DNA from: Hydractinia symbiolongicarpus
Taxonomy: Eukaryota; Cnidaria; Hydrozoa; Anthoathecata; Hydractiniidae
Assembly (NCBI RefSeq): GCF_029227915.1
Contig: NC_079876.1
Location: forward strand, 34,083,828-34,147,827
Length of the DNA: 64,000 bases
Direction of reading: 5' to 3'
Positions 49,529 through 62,554 of this stretch are shown here, one piece after another. Position numbers and translations under genes: made by a program. The notes under the pieces are model-generated. The model was not told the DNA's origin, ran no database searches, and saw nothing but the letters and a program-made list of their open reading frames with translations. The stretch's first letter is position 1. The number at the start of each line of letters is the position of its first letter.

Positions 49529-51018
49529 GATTGATACTGTTAGAAAGTCAATGAAATGTAGTTTTTAAAACTGTCGCTATTTCTTCAGCGCTCGATAACG
49601 GCTTGGATTGGTCCCACAGTAAAGGATGACTTATTTACCTAAACTTTCAAATGAAGCGCTACCACAGCGCCCAGTGTAATCGCTGAGTTCCGGCAATCAC
49701 GTCAAATTAAGAAGAATGTTATTTCTTGGAGTCCAATTGTCTCATTTATCACATTTATCAGGTCAAAGTCCAAAGTTAGTTCAATTAAGTCCAACAGTCA
49801 ATCGATTCATAGCTAAAAGCGATGCAACCTAGTAATATCAGAAAAATATCGCTAAATACATGTTGGTACGAATATGTGACAAAACCGTTGTAACTCAAAC
49901 GGACTGACACCGTTAGAAATTCAATGAAATGTAGTTTTTGAAACTGTCGCTATTTCTTCAGCGCGCGATAACGGATAGGATTGCCCCACAGCAAAGAATG
50001 ACTTATTTGTCCAAACTCTTAAATGAAGCGCTACCACAGTGGCCAGTGTAATCGCTGAGCTCCGGCAATCACATCAAATTAAGAAGAATGTTATTTCTTG
50101 GAGCCCAATTGTCTCATTTTTCACATTTATCCGGTCACCGTCCAGAGTTGGTTCAATTAAGTCCCACAGTCAATCGTTTCATTGTTAAAAGCGATGAGAC
50201 CTAGTAATATCAAAAAAATATCGCTAAATACATGTTGGTACAAATATGTGACACAACCGTTATAACTCAAACGGACTGACACCGTTAGAAAGTCAATGAA
50301 ATGTAGTTTTTGAAACTGTCGCTATTTCTTCAGCGTTCGATAACGGCTTGGATTGGTCCCACATTAAAGGATGACTTATTTACCTAAACTTTCAAATGAA
50401 GCGCTACCACAGCGCCCAGTGTAATCGCTGAGTTCCGGCAATCACGTCAAATTAAGAAGAATGTTATTTCTTGGAGTCCAATTGTCTCATTTATCACATT
50501 TATCAGGTCAAAGTCCAAAGTTAGTTCAATTAAGTCCAACAGTCAATCGATTCATAGCTAAAAGCGATGCAACCTAGTAATATCAGAAAAATATCGCTAA
50601 ATACATGTTGGTACGAATATGTGACAAAACCGTTGTAACTGAAACGGACTGACACCGTTAGAAATTCAATGAAATGTAGTTTTTGAAACTGTCGCTATTT
50701 CTTCAGCGCGCGATGACGGATAGGATTGCCCCACAGCAAAGAATGACTTATTTGTCCAAACTCTTAAATGAAGCGCTACCACAGTGGCCAGTGTAATCGC
50801 TGAGCTCCGGCAATCACGTCAAATTAAAAAGAATGTTATTTCTTGGAGCCCAATTGTCTCATTTTTCACATTTATCCGGTCACCGTCCAGAGTTGGTTCA
50901 ATTAAGTCCCACAGTCAATCGTTTCATTGTTAAAAGCGATGAGACCTAGTAATATCAAAAAAATATCGCTAAATACATGTTGGTACAAATATGTGACACA
51001 ACCGTTATAACTCAAACG
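49529..51018. repeat. 745-bp dimer, two tandem copies
   Basis: Monomers 49529/49902 repeat as 50274/50647 at offset 745. Shared private features are GATTGCCCCACAGC (one base shorter than usual; 49979 and 50724), CGATGAGACCTAG and TGGTACAAATATG. The units are related to the H and L classes of the 30-kb dimer array but carry their own changes. Confidence 0.92.
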
Positions 51019-54000
51019 GACTGACACCGTTAGAAAGTCAATGAAATTTTGTTCTTGAAACTGTCGCTATTTCTTCAGCGCACGATAACGGCTAGGATTG
51101 GTTCCATAATATAAAAACGACTTTTTTTATCTTAATTCCTAAATGAAGTGCTACCACAGAGCCCAGTGTAAACGCTGAGTTTCGGCAATCATGTCAAATT
51201 AAGAAGAATGTTATTTCTTGGACTCCAATTGTCTCCTTTATCACATTTATCAGGTGACAGTCCAAAGTTAGTTCAATTAAGTCCCATAGTCAATCGTTTC
51301 ATTGTTAAAAGCGATGCAACCTTGTAATCTCAGAAAAATATCGCTAAACACATGTTGATACGAATATGTGACCAACCGTTGAAACTCAAACGGACTGGCA
51401 CCGTTAGAAAGTCAATGAAATGTAGTTTTTGAAACTGTCGCTATTTCTTCATTGCGCAAAAACGGCTAGGATTGGTCCCACAGTTGAAAATGACTTATTA
51501 ATCTAAATTTTTAATTGAAGCGCAACCACAGCGCCCAGTGTAATCACTGAGTTCCGGCAATCATGTCAAATTAAGAAGAATGTTATTTCGTGGAGTCCAA
51601 TTGTCTCCTTTATCACATTTATCAGGTGGCAGTCCAAAGTTAGTTCAATTAAGTCCCATAGTCAATCGTTTCATTCTTAAAAGCGATGCATCCTTGTAAT
51701 CTCAGAAAAATATCGCTAAACACATGTTGATACGAATATGTGACCAACCGTTGAAACTCAAACGGATTGATACTGTTAGAAAGTCAATGAAATGTAATTT
51801 TGAAACTGTCGCTATTTCTTCAGCGCGCGATAACGGCTAAGATTGGTCCCACAGAAAATTTGACTTATTTATCTAATTTTTTAAATGAAGCGCTACCACA
51901 GCGCCCAGTGTAATCGCTGAGTTCCGGCAATCACGTCAAATTAAGAAGAATGTTATTTCTTGGAGTCCAACTGTCTCACTTATAACATTTATAAGGTCAC
52001 GGTCCAAAATCAGTTCAATTATGTGCCACAGTCAATCGTTTCACTGTTAAAACCATACAACCTAGTAATATCAGACAAATATCGCTAAATACATGTTGGT
52101 ACGAATATGTGACCCAACAATTGTAACTCAAACGGATTAACACCGTTAGAAAGTCAATGAAATGTAGTTTTTAAAACTGTCGCTATTTCTTCAGCGCGCG
52201 ATAACGGCTAGGATTGGTCCCACAGTAAAAAATGACTTTTTATCTTAATTTTTAATTGAAGCGCTACCACAACGCCCAGTGTAATAGCTGGTCTCCGGCA
52301 ATCACCTCAAATTAAGAAGAATGTTTTTTCTTAGAGTCCATTTGTGTCATTTATCACATTGATCAGGTCACGGTCCAAAGTTAGTTCAATTAAGTCCCAC
52401 AGTCAATCGTTTCACTGTTAAAAGCGATGCAACCTAGTAATATCAGATAAATATCGCTACATACATGTTGGTACGAATATGTGACCCAACCGTTGCAACT
52501 CAAACGAACTGACACCGTTAGAAAGTCAATGAAATGTAGTTTTTGAAACTGTCACTATTTCTTCAGCGCGCAATAACGGATAGGATTGGTCCCGCAGAAA
52601 AGAACGACTTTTTTTTCTAAATTTTTAAATAAAGCGCTACCACAACGCCCAGTGTAATGGCTGGTTTCCGGCAAGCACCTCAAATTAAGAAGAATGTTTT
52701 TTCTTAGAGTCCATTTGAGTCATTTATCACATTGATCAGGTCACGGTCCAAAGTTAGTTCAATTAAGTGCCACAGTCAATCGTTTCACTGTTAAAAGCGA
52801 TGCAACATAGTAATATCAGATAAATATCGCTACATACATGTTGGTACGAATATGTGACCCAACCGTTGTAACTCAAACGGATTAACACCGTTAGAAAGTC
52901 AATGAAATGTAGTTTTTTAAACAGTCGTTATTTCTTCAGCGCGCGATAACGGATAAGATTGGTCCCACAGTTAAAAATGACTTATTAATCTAAATTTAAA
53001 TTGAAGCGCTACCACAGCGCCCAGTGAAATCGCTGAGTTTCGGCAATCATTTCAAATTAAGAAGAATGTTATTTCTTGGAGTCCAATTGTCTCACTTTCA
53101 CATTTATAACGTCACAGTCCATAATCAGTTCAATTAAATCCCACAGTCAATCGTTTCTCTGTTAAAAGCGATGCATTCTAGTAATATCAGATAAATATCG
53201 CTAAATACATGTTGGTACGAATATGTGACTCAACCGTTGAAATTCAAACGAACTGACACCGTTAGAAAGTCAATGAAATGTAGTTTTTGAAACTGTCACT
53301 ATTTTTTCAGCGGGCTATAACGGCCAGGATTGGTCCCACAGTTAAAAATGACTTATTAATCTAAATTTTTAATTGAAGCGCTACCACAGCGCCCAGTGAA
53401 ATCGCTGAGTTTCGGCAATCATTTCAAATTAAGAAGAATGTTATTTCTTGGATTCCAATTGTCTCACTTTCACATTTATAAGGTCACAGTCCATAATCAG
53501 TTCAAATAAGTCTCACAGTCAATCGTTTCACTGTTAAAAGCCATACAACTTAGTAATACCGGAAAAATATTGCTAAATACATGTTGGTACGAATATGTGA
53601 CTCAACCGTTGTAACTCAAACGGATTGATACTGTTAGAAAGTCAATGAAATGTAGTTTTTGAAACTGTCGCTATTTCTTCAGCGCGCGATAACGGCTAGG
53701 ATTGGTCTCACAGTTAAAAATGACTTATTAATCTAAATTTTTAATTGAAGCGCTACCACAGCGCCCAGTGAAATCGTTGAGTTTAGGCAATCATTTCAAA
53801 TTAAGAAGAATGTTATTTCTTGGAGTCCAATTGTCTCACTTTCACATTTATAAGGTCACAGTCCATAATCAGTTCAATTAAGTCTCACAGTCAATCGTTT
53901 CACTGTTAAAAGCGATGCAATCGAGTAATATCAGATAAATATCGCTAAATACATGTTGGTACGAATATGTGACCCAACCGTTGAAACTCAAACGAACTGA

Positions 54001-56599
54001 CACTGTTAGAAAGTCAATGAAATGTAGTTTTTGAAACTGTCGCTATTTCTTCAGCGCGCGATAACGGCTAGGATTGGTCCCACAGTAAAAAATGTCTTAT
54101 TTACCTAAATTTCAAATGAAGCGCTACCACAGCGCCAAATGTAATCGCTGAGTTCCGCCAATGACGTCAAATTAAGAAGAATGTTATTTCTTGGAGTCCA
54201 ATTGTCTCATTTATCACATTTATCAGGTCACACTCCAATGTTAGTTCAATTAAGTCCAACAGTCAATCGTTTCACTGTTAAAAGCCATACAACCTAGTAA
54301 TATCAGAAAAATATCGCTAAATACATGTTGGTACGAATATGTGACCCAACCGTTGTAACTCAAACGGATTGACACCGTTAGAAAGTCAATGAAATGTAGT
54401 TTTTAAAACTGTCGCTATTTCTTCAGCGCGCGATAAGGGATAAGATTGGTCCCACAGTAAAAAATGACTTCTTATCTAAATTTTTAATTGAAGCGCTACC
54501 ACAGCGCCCAGTGTAATCGCTGACTTTCAGGAATCATTTCATATTAAGAAGAATGTTATTTCTTGGAGTCCAATTGTCTCACTATCACATTTATAAGGTC
54601 AAAGTCCATAATCAGTTCAATTAAATCCCACAGTCAATCGTTTCACTGTTAAAAGCCATACAACCTAGTAACATCAGAAGAATATCACTAAATACATGTT
54701 GGTACGAATATGTGACCCAATCGTTGTAACTCAAACGGGTTGATACCGTTAGAAAGTCAATGAAGTGTATTTTTTTGAAACTGTCGCTATTTTTTCAGCG
54801 CGCGATAACGGCTAGGATTGGTCCCACGGTAAAGAATGACTTATTTATCTAAATTTTTAAATGAAGCGCTACCACAGCGCCCAGTGTAATCGCTGAGTTC
54901 CGCCAATCATGTCAAATTAAGATGAATGTTATTTCTTGGAGTCCAATTGTCTCATTTATCACATTTATAAGGTCACAGCCCAAAATCAGTTCAATAAAGT
55001 CCCACAGTCAATCGTTTCACTGTTAAAAGCGATACAACCTAGTAATACCGGAAAGATATCACGAAATACATGTTGGTACGAATATGTGACTCAACCGTTG
55101 TAACACAAACGGATTGATACTGTTAGATAGTCAATGAATTGTAGTTTTTGAAACTGTCTCTATTTCTTCAGCGCGGGATAACGGCTAGGATTGGTCCCAC
55201 AGTAAAAAATGACTTATTCATCTAAATTTTTAAATAAAGCGCTACCACAACGCCCAGTGTAATAGCTGGTTTCCGGCAATCACCTCAAATTAAGAAGAAT
55301 GTTTTTTCTTAGAGTTTATTTGTGTCATTTATCACATTGATCAGGTCACGGTCCAAAGTTAGTTCAATTAAGTCCCACAGTCAATCGTTTCACTGTTAAA
55401 AGCGATGCAACCTAGCAATATCAGATAAATATCGCTAAATACATGTTGGTACGAAAATGTGACCCAACCGTTGAAACTCAAACGGACTGACACCGTTAAA
55501 AAGTCAATGAAATGTAGTTTTTGAAGCTGTAGTTATTTCTTCAGCGCGCGATAAGGGCTAGGATTGGTCCCACAGAAAATTTGACTTATTTATCTAATTT
55601 TTTAAATGAAGCGCTACCACAGCACCAAATGTAATCGCTGAATTCCGGCAATCACGTCAAATTAAGAAGAATGTTATTTATTGGAGTCCAATTGTCTCAT
55701 TTATCACATTTATCAGGTCACAGTCCAAAGTTAGTTCAATTAAGTCCAACAGTCAATCGTTTCACTGTTAAAAGCCATACAACCTAGTAATATCAGAAAA
55801 ATATCGCTAAGTACATGTCGGTACGAATATGTGACCCAACCGTTGTAACTCAAACGGATTAACACCGTTAGAAAGTCAATGAAATGTAGTTTTTAAAACT
55901 GTCGCTATTTCTTCAGCGCGCGATAACCGATAGGATTGATCCCACAGAAAAGAACGACTTATTTATCTAAATTTTTAAATGAAGCGCTACCACAGCGCCC
56001 AGTGTAATCGCTGAGTTTCGGCAATCATTTCAAATTAAGAAGAATGTTATTTCTTGGAGTCCAATTGTCTCACTTTCACATTTATCAGGTCACAGTCCAT
56101 AATCAGTTCAATTAAGTCTCACAGTCAATCGTTTCACTGTTAAAAGCCATACAACTTAGTAATACCGGAAAAACATTACTAAATACATGGTGGTACGAAT
56201 ATGTGACTCAACCGTTGTAACTCAAACGGATTGATACTGTTAGAAAGTCAATGAAATGTAATTTTTAAAACTGTCGCTATTTCTTCAGCGCGCGATAAGG
56301 GATAGGATTGGTCCCACAGTAAAAAATGACTTTCTATCTTAATTTTTAATTGAAGCGCTACCACAACGCCCAGTGCAATCGCTGACTTTCAGGAATCATT
56401 TCATATTAAGAAGAATGTTATTTCTTGGAGTCCAATTGTCTCACTATCACATTTATAAGGTCAAAGTCCATAATCAGTTCAATTAAATCCCACAGTCAAT
56501 CGTTTCACTGTTAAAAGCGATGCAACCTAGCAATATCAGATAAATATCGCTAACTACATGTTGGTACGAAAATGTGACCCAACCGTTGAAACTCAAACG

Positions 56600-57343
56600 G
56601 ACTGACACCGTTAAAAAGTCAATGAAATGTAGCTTTTGAAGCTGTAGCTATTTCCTCAGCGCGCGATAAGGGCTAGGATTGGTCCCACAGAAAATGTGAC
56701 TTATTTATCTAATTTTTTAAATGAAGCGCTACAACATCGCCCAGTGTAATCGCTGAGTTCCGGCAATCACGTCAAATTAAGAAGAATGTTATTTCTTGGA
56801 GTCCAATTGTCTCACTTATAACATTTATAAGGTCACGGTCCAAAATCAGTTCAATTATGTGCCACAGTCAATCGTTTCACTGTTAAAAGCCATACAACCT
56901 AGTAATATCAGAAAAATATCGCTAAATACATGTTGGTAGGAATATGTGACGCAACCGTTGTAACTCAAACGGATTAACACCGTTAGAAAGTCAATGAAAT
57001 TTAGTTTTTAAAACTGTCGCTATTTCTTCAGCGCGCGATAAGGGATAGCATTGGTCCCACAGAAAAGAACGATTTATTTATCTAAATTTTTAAATGAAGC
57101 GCTACCACAGCGCCCAGTGTAATCGCTGATTTGCGGTAATCACTTCAAATTAAGAAAATATTTTTTCTTGGAGTCCATTTGTGTCATCTATCACATTGAT
57201 CAGGTCACAGGCCAAAGTTAGTTCAATTAAGTCCAACAGTCAATCGTTTCACTGTTAAAAGCCATACAACCTAGCAATATCAGAAAAATATCGCTAAGTA
57301 CATGTTGGTACGAATATGTGACCCAACCGTTGAAACTCAAACG
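56600..57343. repeat. Two-monomer block, copy 1 (ten-monomer spacing)
   Basis: Monomers 56600 and 56972 recur at 60320 and 60692 at offset 3720 (10 x 372). Shared markers are GTAGCTTTTGAAGC, CATGTTGGTAGGAATATG and GAACGATTTATTTATC. The match fails from the tail of 56972 onward (GCCATACAACC against GCGATGCAATC). Confidence 0.88.
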
Positions 57344-58088
57344 CACTGACACCGTTAGAAAGTCAATGAAATGTAGTTTTTGAAACTGTCGCTATTTCTT
57401 CAGCGCGCGATAACGGCCAGGATTGGTCCCACAGTTAAAAATGACTTATTAATCTAAATTTTTAATTGAAGCGCTACCACAGCGCCAAGTGAAATCGCTG
57501 AGTTTCGGCAATCATTTCAAATTAAGAAGAATGTTATTTCTTGGAGTCCAATTGTCTCACTTTCACATTTATAAGGTCACAGTCCATAATCAGTTCAATT
57601 AACTCTCACAGTCAATCGTTTCACTGTTAAAAGCCATACAACTTAGTAATGCCGGAAAAATATTGCTAAATACATGTTTGTACGAATATGTGACTCAACC
57701 GTTGTAACTCAAACGGATTGATACTGTTAGAAAGTCAATGAAATTTAGTTTTTGAAGCTGTCGCTATTTCTTCAGCGCGCGATAACGGCTAGGATTGGTC
57801 CCACAGTAAAGAATGTCTTATTTTCCTAAACTTTTAAATGAAGCGCTACCACAGCGCCAAATGTAATCGCTGAATTCCAGCAATCACGTCAAATTAAGAA
57901 GAATGTTATTTCTTGGAGTCCAATTGTCTCATTTATCACATTTATCAGGTCACAGTCCAAAGTTAGTTCAATTAAGCCCAACAGTCAATCGTTTCACTGT
58001 TAAAAGCCATACAACCTAGTAATATCAAAAAAATATCGCTAAATACATGTTGGTACGAATATGTGACCCAACCGTTGAAACTCAAACG
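57344..58088. repeat. Two-monomer block, copy 1 (twelve-monomer spacing)
   Basis: Monomers 57344 and 57716 recur at 61810 and 62182 at offset 4466 (12 monomers). Shared markers are the AACGCACTGAC head, AATTAACTCTCACAG, TAATGCCGG, ATTTAGTTTTTGAA and AGCCCAACAG. Confidence 0.88.
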
Positions 58089-59606
58089 GACTGACACCGT
58101 TAAAAAGTCAATGAAATGTAGTTTTTGAAGCTTTAGTTATTTCTTCAGCGCGCGATAAGGGCTAGGATTGGTTCCACAGAAAATTTGACTTATTTATCTA
58201 ATTTTTTAAATGAAGCGCTACAACATCGCCCAGTGTAATCGCTGAGTTCCGGCAATCACGTCAAATTAAGAAGAATGTTATTTCTTGGAGTCCAATTGTC
58301 TCACCTATAACATGTATAAGGTCACGGTCCAAAATCAGTTCAAATATGTGCCACAGTCAATCGTTTCACTGTTAAAAGCCACACAACCTAGTAATATCAG
58401 AAAAATATCGCTAAATACATGTTGGTACGAATATGTGACCCAACCGTTGTAACTCAAACGAATTGGCACCGTTAGAAAGTCAATGAAATGTAGTTTTTAA
58501 AACTGTTGCTATTTCTTCAGCGAGTGATAACGGATAGGATTGGTCCCACCGAAAAGAACGACTTATTTATCTAAATTTTTAAATGACGCGCTACCACAGC
58601 GACCAGTGTAATCGCTGATTTGCGGTAATCACTTCAAATTAAGAAAATGTTTTTTCTTGGAGTCCATTTGTGTCATCTATCACATTGATCAGGTCACAGT
58701 CCAAAGTTAGTTCAATTAAATCCCACAGTCAATCGGTTCACTGTTAAAAGCCATGCAATCTAGTAATATCAGATAAATATCGCTAAATACATTTTGGTAC
58801 GAATATGTGACACAACCGTTGAAACTCAAACGAACTGACACCGTTAGAAAGTCAATGAAATGTAGTTTTTGAAACTGTCGCTATTTCTTCAGCGCGCGAT
58901 AACGGCCAGGATTGGTCCCACAGTTAAAAATGACTTATTAATCTAAATTTTTAATTGAAGCGCTACCACAGCGCCCAGTGAAATCGCTGAGTTCCGGCAA
59001 TCACGTCAAATTAAGAAGAATGTTATTTCTTGGAGTCCAATTGTCTCATTTATCACATTTATCAGGTCACAGTCCAAAGTTAGTTCAATTAAGTCCAACA
59101 GTCAATCGTTTCACTGTTAAAAGCCATACAACCTATTAATATCAGAAAAATATCGCTAAATACATGTTGGTACGAATATGTGACCCAACCGTTGTAACTC
59201 AAACGGATTAACACCGTTAGAAAGTCAATGAAATGTAATTTTTAAAACTGTCGCTATTTCTTCAGCGCGCGATAAGGGATAGGATTGGTCCCACAGTAAA
59301 AAATCACTTTTTGTCTTAATTTTTAATTGAAGCGCTACCACAGCGCCCAGTGCAATCGCTGACTTTCAGGAATCATTTCATATTAAGAAGAATGTTATTT
59401 CATGGAGTCCAATTGTCCCACTATCACATTTATAAGGTCAAAGTCCATAATCAGTTCAATTAAATCCCACAGTCAATCGTTTCACTGTTAAAAGCCATAG
59501 AACCTAGTAATATCAGAAGAATATCACTAAATACATGTTGGTACGAATATGTGACCCAATCGTTGTAACTCAAACGAATTTGCACCGTTAGAAAGTCAAT
59601 GAAGTG

Positions 59607-59884
59607 TAGTTTTTGAAACTGTCGCTATTTCTTCAGCGCGCGATAACGGCTAGGATTGGTCCCACAGTAAAGAATGCCTTATTTACCTAAACTTTTAAAT
59701 GAAGCGCTACCACAGCGCCAAACGTAATCGCTGAATTCCGGCAATCACGTCAAATTAAGAAGAATGTTATTTTTTGGAGTCCAATTGTCTCATTTATCAC
59801 ATTTATCAGGTCACAGTCCAAAGTTAGTTCAATTAAGTGCAACAGTCAATCGTTTCACTGTTAAAAGCCATACAACCTAGTAAT
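59607..59884 (+). repeat. Monomer segment repeated at offset 1487
   Basis: Body of monomer 59577 with GAATGCCTTATTTACC, CCAAACGTAATCGCTG, GTTATTTTTTGGAG and AAGTGCAACAG. All four rare variants recur in 61094-61371 inside monomer 61064. Heads and tails of the two monomers differ, so only part of a monomer is shared, as expected from exchange or gene conversion within monomers. Confidence 0.85.
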
Positions 59885-60319
59885 ATCAGAAAAATATCGC
59901 TAAGTACATGTTGGTACGAATATGTGACCCAACCGTTGAAACTCAAACGCACTGACACCGTTAAAAAGTCAATGAAATGTAGCTTTTGAAGCTGTAGCTA
60001 TTTCTTCAGCGCGCGATAAGGGCTAGGATTGGTCCCACAGAAAATTTGACTTATTTATCCAATTTTTATATGAAGCGCTACCACAGCGCCCAGTGTAATC
60101 GCTGATTTGCGGTAATCACTTCAAATTAAGAAAATGTTTTTTCTTGGAGTCCATTTGTGTCATCTATCACATTGATCAGGTCACAGTCCAAAGTTAGTTC
60201 AATTAAATCCCACAGTCCATCGTTTCACTGTTAAAAGCGATGCAACCTAGCATTATCAGATAAATATCGCTAAATACATGTTGGTACGAAAATGTGACCC
60301 AACCGTTGAAACTCAAACG

Positions 60320-61063
60320 GACTGACACCGTTAAAAAGTCAATGAAATGTAGCTTTTGAAGCTGTAGCTATTTCTTCAGCGCGCGATAAGGGCTAGGATT
60401 GGTCCCACAGAAAATTTGACTTATTTATCTAATTTTTTAAATGAAGCGCTACAACATCGCCCAGTGTAATCGCTGAGTTCCGGCAATCACGTCAAATTAA
60501 GAAGAATGTTATTTCTTGGAGTCCAATTGTCTCACTTATAACATTTAAAAGGTCACGGTCCAAAATCAGTTCAATTATGTGCCAAAGTCAATCGTTTCAC
60601 TCTTAAAAGCCATACAACCTAGTAATATCAGAAAAATATCGCTAAATACATGTTGGTAGGAATATGTGACCCAACCGTTGTAACTCAAACGGATTAACAC
60701 CGTTAGAAAGTCAATGAAATTTAGTTTTTAAAACTGTCGCTATTGCTTCAGCGCGCGATAAGGGATAGGATTGGTCCCACAGAAAAGAACGATTTATTTA
60801 TCTAAATTTTTAAATGAAGCGCTACCACAGCGCCCAGTGTAATCGCTGATTTGCGGTAATCACTTCAAATTAAGAAAATGTTTTTTCTTGGAGTCCATTT
60901 GTGTCATCTATCACATTGATCAGGTCACAGTCCAAAGTTAGTTCAATTAAATCCCACAGTCAATCGTTTCACTGTTAAAAGCGATGCAATCTAGTAATAT
61001 CAGATAAATATCGCTAAATACATTTTGGTACGAATTTGTGACTCAACCGTTGTAACTCAAAGA
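60320..61063. repeat. Two-monomer block, copy 2 (ten-monomer spacing)
   Basis: Copy of 56600-57343. Private changes include CATTTAAAAGG near 60545 and TATTGCTTCAGC near 60742. The two kilobases around it are a patchwork of blocks matching other parts of the right domain. Confidence 0.88.
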
Positions 61064-61436
61064 AATTGATACTGTTAGAAAGTCAATGAAATGTAGTTTT
61101 TGAAACTGTCGCTATTTCTTCAGCGCGCGATAACGGCTAGGATTGGTCCCACAGTAAAGAATGCCTTATTTACCTAAACTTTTAAATGAAGCGCTACCAC
61201 AGCGCCAAACGTAATCGCTGAATTCCGGCAATCACGTCAAATTAAGAAGAATGTTATTTTTTGGAGTCCAATTGTCTCATTTATCACATTTATCAGGTCA
61301 CAGTCCAAAGTTAGTTCAATTAAGTGCAACAGTCAATCGTTTCACTGTTAAAAGCCATACAACCTAGTAATATCAAAAAAATATCGCTAAATACATGTTG
61401 GTACGAATATGTGACCCAACCGTTGTAACTCAAACG

Positions 61437-61809
61437 GATTAACACCGTTAGAAAGTCAATGAAATGTAGTTTTTAAAACTGTCGCTATTTCTTTAGCGCG
61501 CGATAACGGATAGGATTGGTCCCGCAGAAAAGAACGACTTTTTTTTCTAAATTTTTAAATAAAGCGCTACCACAACGCCCAGTGTAAAAGCTGGTTTCCG
61601 GCAATCACCTCAAATTAAGAAGAATGTTTTTTCTTAGAGTCCATTTGTGTCATTTATCACATTGATCAGGTCACGGTCCAAAGTTAGTTCAATTATGTCC
61701 CACAGTCAATCGTTTCACTGTTAAAAGCGATGCAACCTAGCAATATGAGATAAATATCGCTAAATACATGTTCGTACGAAAATGTGACCCAATCGATGAA
61801 ACTCAAACG
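61437..61809 (+). repeat. Monomer recurring three monomers later at 62555
   Basis: Head GATTAACACC with CTATTTCTTTAGCGCGC, then TCCCGCAGAAAAG and GCTGGTTTCCGG; the tail has CTAGCAATATGAG. The same combination is at 62555-62927 (offset 1118). The class is also related to 48784 and 52507. Confidence 0.87.
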
Positions 61810-62554
61810 CACTGACACCGTTAGAAAGTCAATGAAATGTAGTTTTTGAAACTGTCGCTATTTCTTCAGCGCGCGATAACGGCCAGGATTGGTGCCACAG
61901 TTAAAAATGACTTATTAATCTAAATTTTTAATTGAAGCGCTACCACAGCGCCCAGTGAAATCGCTGAGTTTCGGCAATCATTTCAAAGTAAGAAGAATGT
62001 TATTTCTTGGAGTCCAATTGTCTCACTTTCACATTTATAAGGTCACAGTCCATAATCAGTTCAATTAACTCTCACAGTCAATCGTTTCACTGTTAAAAAC
62101 CATACAACTTAGTAATGCCGGAAAAATATTGCTAAATACATGTGTGTACGAATATGTGACTCAACCGTTGTAACTCAAACGGATTGATACTGTTAGAAAG
62201 TCAATGAAATTTAGTTTTTGAAACTGTCGCTATTTCTTCAGCGCGCGATAACGGCTAGGATTGGTCCCACAGTAAAGAATGTCTTATTTTCCTAAACTTT
62301 TAAATGAAGCGCTACCACAGCGCCAAATGTAATCGCTGAATTCCGGCAATCACGTCAAATTAAGAAGAATGTTATTTCTTGGAGTCCAATTGTCTCATTT
62401 ATCACATTTATCAGGTCACAGTCCAAAGTTAGTTCAATTAAGCCCAACAGTCAATCGTTTCACTGTTAAAAGCCATACAAACTAGTAATATCAAAAAAAT
62501 ATCGCTAAATACATGTTGGTACGAATATGTGACCCAACCGTTGTAACTCTAACG
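61810..62554. repeat. Two-monomer block, copy 2 (twelve-monomer spacing)
   Basis: Copy of 57344-58088 with a few changes (GGTGCCACAG near 61893, ACATGTGTGTACG near 62140). It directly follows a monomer (61437) that itself recurs at 62555. Confidence 0.88.
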
